64,000 nucleotides of DNA from Halorubrum sp. Atlit-26R (GTDB lineage Archaea > Halobacteriota > Halobacteria > Halobacteriales > Haloferacaceae): NCBI RefSeq assembly GCF_003666015.1, contig NZ_QPLT01000018.1, positions 1 to 64,000 of the forward strand. Direction: 5' to 3'. Of the stretch, positions 61,892-64,000 are shown piece by piece; position 1 is the stretch's first letter; every line of letters starts with the position of its first letter. Both the position numbers and the translations under genes were made by a program. Below the pieces are notes generated by a model. That model searched no databases and was not told the origin of the DNA. It saw only the letters and a program-made list of their open reading frames with translations.

Positions 61892-62548
61892 TTACCTGAA
61901 GGCGGCGAGCGCAAGTTTCGACTCCACCGAGCTCAGCCGCTGCGACATCGCCGACTTCGTGATGTCCTGGTCCGCAGCGAGTTCACCGACGCTCGTCTCC
62001 CTCGGCGTCTCGTAGTAGCCCGACGAGACCGCCATCGCGGCCGTCTCCCGTTCGGTCTCGGTCAGCGTGGAGAGGTCGAGGGTGACGCGGTTCGACCGAT
62101 CGCCGTCGACGGAGTCGACCCGCGTGAGACGGCGCAACGAGAGGTCGTCCGTCGCCTCTCTGAGATCGTCTATCAGCGCGGAGAGGTGGTCGCGGTCCGG
62201 GAGGAACGCCTGAATGACAACGGCCTCATCGGTGACCTCCGTGATCTTCGGAATGCAATCGTAGTCAAAGAAAATTGGGCAGAAACATTCTGATGTGATC
62301 TCGGTTTTCGAGTGACGGATCTCGGTGTCAGTCGAGCCTCCCGCCGTCTCGTCGTCGTGATCGCGCGCTGTTTCCGTGTGACACTCTCCGTCGGAAGACT
62401 GCCGGTCGATCCGGTCGGCGTCTCGGCCGTAGACCTCGACGGGACAGGCGACCGCGCCAGACGCAGATAGCTCGAACTCGACGTAGAGGCGACGGGTCTC
62501 TTCTGTGTCGCCACTCTCTCCGTTCGACGATCGCTCTGTCAGTCCCAT
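61892..62548 (-). CDS. dmsR: bat-type HTH regulator, candidate DmsR
   Basis: 218 residues. The C-terminal HTH-10 domain reads TETERETAAMAVSSGYYETP, REVTVGELA-like ETSVGELAADQDITKSAMSQ and RLSSVESKLALAAF. The N-terminal part has two cysteines (ECFCPIF) that might bind an Fe-S cluster or a signal. In haloarchaea such a regulator upstream of dms genes activates them without oxygen. The gene lies directly before the operon on the same strand. Confidence 0.82.
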   Translation of the reverse strand: MGLTERSSNGESGDTEETRRLYVEFELSASGAVACPVEVYGRDADRIDRQSSDGECHTETARDHDDETAGGSTDTEIRHSKTEITSECFCPIFFDYDCIPKITEVTDEAVVIQAFLPDRDHLSALIDDLREATDDLSLRRLTRVDSVDGDRSNRVTLDLSTLTETERETAAMAVSSGYYETPRETSVGELAADQDITKSAMSQRLSSVESKLALAAFR

Positions 62549-62639
62549 AATCGGTGCGTACGACGAACGAGCATAAGACGTTGTCTCGGGTTATCGGCCT
62601 TTAGAACGGCCGAGAAGACGAGACGAGTCAACTCGTTGT

Positions 62640-62975
62640 TCACTCTGTATCCACAATATCGTCGATCCACGTTAGCACAGCCACCGCCTTCGGAAACCCG
62701 ATTGTTGGCACGGCCAGCAGAGCGACGTGTCGCAACGCCTCGGGATCGACACCCTCCTCGAGCGCTCGCCGGACGTGGGAGTGGACAGCTCCCTCCGACC
62801 CAGAGCCGGCCGCCAGCGCCAGTTTGACGAGGCGTTTCTCTTCGCCCTCAATCGGGCCGGCTTCCGAACAGGCTTTTCCCAAAGCGGCGTACTCGTCCCA
62901 CACTTCAGGGAATTCGGCCGCGAGCTCGCCCGCCGTTGCCGGGAGTTCGTCGGTGTCTTCGACAGCATCAGACAT
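62640..62975 (-). CDS. AhpD-like carboxymuconolactone-decarboxylase-family protein without the Cys pair
   Basis: 111 residues from the ATG at 62975. KRLVKLALAAGSGSEGAVHS and HVRRALEEGVDPEALRHVAL match the family, but the usual C-x2-C before the His is replaced by GSEGAVHSH. Without these cysteines it cannot be a peroxidase-type AhpD and may have another role. It lies between two bat-type regulators. Confidence 0.75.
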   Translation of the reverse strand: MSDAVEDTDELPATAGELAAEFPEVWDEYAALGKACSEAGPIEGEEKRLVKLALAAGSGSEGAVHSHVRRALEEGVDPEALRHVALLAVPTIGFPKAVAVLTWIDDIVDTE

Positions 62976-63067
62976 ACACATAATTCCGGAGAGCAGACGT
63001 AAAAACCGAACCGAACGTTTCCACGACGTGACGATGCCTCCCCGATCGGTTCAGCCGGTTCGACCGA

Positions 63068-63466
63068 TCACTCCCCCCGGCCAAACGCAATCGTCGAATC
63101 CAGCAGCTCTTCGCGGGTCATCTCCTTCACTACCCGCCGAACAATAGTCGCCTCGGCGCCGTGGAGACGTTGTGAAACCGCGGACTTGGAGACGTCGAAC
63201 TCGCCCGCGAGATCCGTGAGCGTCACCTCCCGCGGGTCGGCGTAGTACCCGGCTTCCACCGCCCGAAGTAACGTCCGACGCTGTACCGCGGTCAGCTCTT
63301 CGGGATCGATCGAGACCTTCGACTGGCCCTCGTCACGGATGTCACGGATCCGTACCCCTTCGGTGTCGAGATCCCCGATAGTACCTAACACGGCCGCGAC
63401 ATCGACACACGGATCGATCTCTATCACGACTGTGTGTCCGTCGTCGCCCGCGTCATTCGTGACCAT
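63068..63466 (-). CDS. bat-type HTH regulator, short form
   Basis: 132 residues. ELTAVQRRTLLRAVEAGYYA, PREVTLTDLAGEFDVSKSAV and SQRLHGAEATIVRRVVKE form the HTH-10 domain. The N-terminal 55 residues are a small beta-rich sensor. It may bind the palindrome 200 bases upstream. Confidence 0.8.
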   Translation of the reverse strand: MVTNDAGDDGHTVVIEIDPCVDVAAVLGTIGDLDTEGVRIRDIRDEGQSKVSIDPEELTAVQRRTLLRAVEAGYYADPREVTLTDLAGEFDVSKSAVSQRLHGAEATIVRRVVKEMTREELLDSTIAFGRGE

Positions 63467-63667
63467 CGGTAGATCTATATCACTAATGTGTACTGAAAAG
63501 AATAAATTAGATCTGGTGAATTATGTTGGTCATTAAATATCCTCCTCAGATCTTGCGGGCCATCGCTTCTCCGAACATTACGTTCACGCGGCGCGGCGCC
63601 TGTTCGCCGGATTCACTCTAGTCGGTGCGGCTGTGTAGCGTCGGAATTTGCCGATAGAATTTAAACA

Positions 63668-63682
63668 CCTGTAATATACAGG
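63668..63682. promoter_or_regulatory. operator CCTGTA-ATA-TACAGG
   Basis: Perfect six-base arms with a three-base centre, about 37 bases before the 55-residue ORF that precedes the Mrp gene. Its AATATA centre could also be the TATA element. It matches the dms promoter palindrome in arms and spacing. Confidence 0.6.
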
Positions 63683-63718
63683 AGTACGTCTTGGGTCGTC
63701 GGGTTATAATCGATAGAT

Positions 63719-63886
63719 ATGTATCGACACCGTGGCAGCTGCCGGGCGTCGACAGGCTCGAAGTTCGGCTTTGGGTTCGAGACGCTCCACGACTGGGCGA
63801 CATTCGTCGAAAGCGGCGCCAACGAGACCGTAGTCGACGGCGGCAAACCGCAACTGTCCGCCTCTCAATTTAATCCGGGGATCTAA
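63719..63886 (+). CDS. 55-residue ORF coupled to the Mrp gene
   Basis: Starts at ATG and ends with a TAA overlapping the next ATG (TAATG). The text (FGFGFETLHDWATFVESGAN, ETVVDGGKPQLSASQFNPG) looks natural. No family is recognised. The coupling and the upstream operator support it. Confidence 0.45.
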   Translation: MYRHRGSCRASTGSKFGFGFETLHDWATFVESGANETVVDGGKPQLSASQFNPGI

Positions 63887-64000
63887 TGATGACCTCTACC
63901 CTTCGTAACGCGCTCGCCCGAGTCGACGATCCGATCCTCGACGACGACATCGTCTCGCTCGGTCTCGTCGGCGACGTCGAAGTCGACGGCGATACCGCTC
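63886..64000 (+). CDS. Mrp/ApbC-type Fe-S carrier, N-terminus only
   Basis: 38 residues before the window ends: STLRNALARVDDPILDDDIV and SLGLVGDVEVDGDTA. This is the MIP18 (DUF59) domain that opens Mrp-type Fe-S carrier ATPases. A shared operator with the dms operon would make sense if it supplies clusters to the Fe-S subunits. The ATPase part is beyond the edge. Confidence 0.75.
   Translation, partial: MMTSTLRNALARVDDPILDDDIVSLGLVGDVEVDGDTA

Overview
The window is chromosomal or megaplasmid DNA from a halophilic archaeon (class Halobacteria). Almost every protein is acidic (Asp/Glu-rich). Secreted proteins carry Tat signals followed by a lipobox. Promoters are TATA-type with several leaderless starts. 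The gene set is typical of haloarchaea: PhiH1-repressor-like and bacterio-opsin-activator HTH proteins, PolB2, Orc1/Cdc6, a TBP paralogue and DMSO-reductase genes. The genus cannot be fixed from the sequence alone. An Orc1/Cdc6-linked origin, a ParA partition locus, an integrase, toxin-antitoxin-like genes, IS debris and patches of AT-richer DNA suggest a plasmid-derived or strongly mosaic replicon.

Layout. 1-6 kb: two membrane or secreted proteins of mobile-element type, a small repressor, a DASS/SLC13 anion transporter, a tyrosine integrase and a TumE-like toxin with a winged-helix partner. 6.6-11.5 kb: a transposase remnant, then an arsenic-resistance locus (arsR, a 35-codon ORF, a cupin, arsD, arsA, two small proteins ending in Cys-Cys, and a convergent arsC). 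11.6-21 kb: phosphorus metabolism, with a glycerophosphodiester phosphodiesterase, a ugpB-A-E-C-type ABC importer, a PPP-type phosphatase and polyphosphate kinase. 21-25 kb: a transglutaminase-like protein, a small DUF7511-like protein, a PAS histidine kinase and a lipoprotein. 24.9-30 kb: a RecA-like protein, a small protein and PolB2, then an origin with four ORB-like repeats and its Orc1/Cdc6. 30-35 kb: a PadR gene split by a 321-bp hairpin-ended insertion, an ABC exporter, and a ParA/ribbon-helix-helix partition pair with 9-bp iteron arrays, one of which lies inside the partner gene. 35-43 kb: membrane and regulatory genes. 43.5-54 kb: an AT-richer accessory island with a dead serine recombinase, a second TBP, a single-chain restriction-modification enzyme, a PUA/EVE-like protein, an OLD-family nuclease bracketed by direct repeats and a lone PD-(D/E)xK protein. 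54-64 kb: mobA, a stand-alone molybdopterin-binding domain, mobB, a five-gene DMSO-reductase-type operon, two bat-type HTH regulators, an AhpD-like protein and the start of an Mrp-type carrier.

How the genes work together. The ars genes form a sense-chaperone-pump-ATPase-reductase set, although no arsB/acr3 permease is in the window. GDPD and UgpBAEC would release and import glycerol-3-phosphate, and Ppk would store phosphate. MobA and MobB mature the molybdenum cofactor used by the dms enzyme and probably by the small Moco protein. A 15-bp palindrome CTGTAnnnTACAG occurs in the dms promoter and again before the Mrp gene, which suggests one shared regulator.

The least-described pieces are the Cys-Cys-tailed ars proteins, the 9-bp iterons shared by parA upstream DNA and partner coding sequence, the PolB2 cassette beside an origin, and the TBP/restriction/OLD island.
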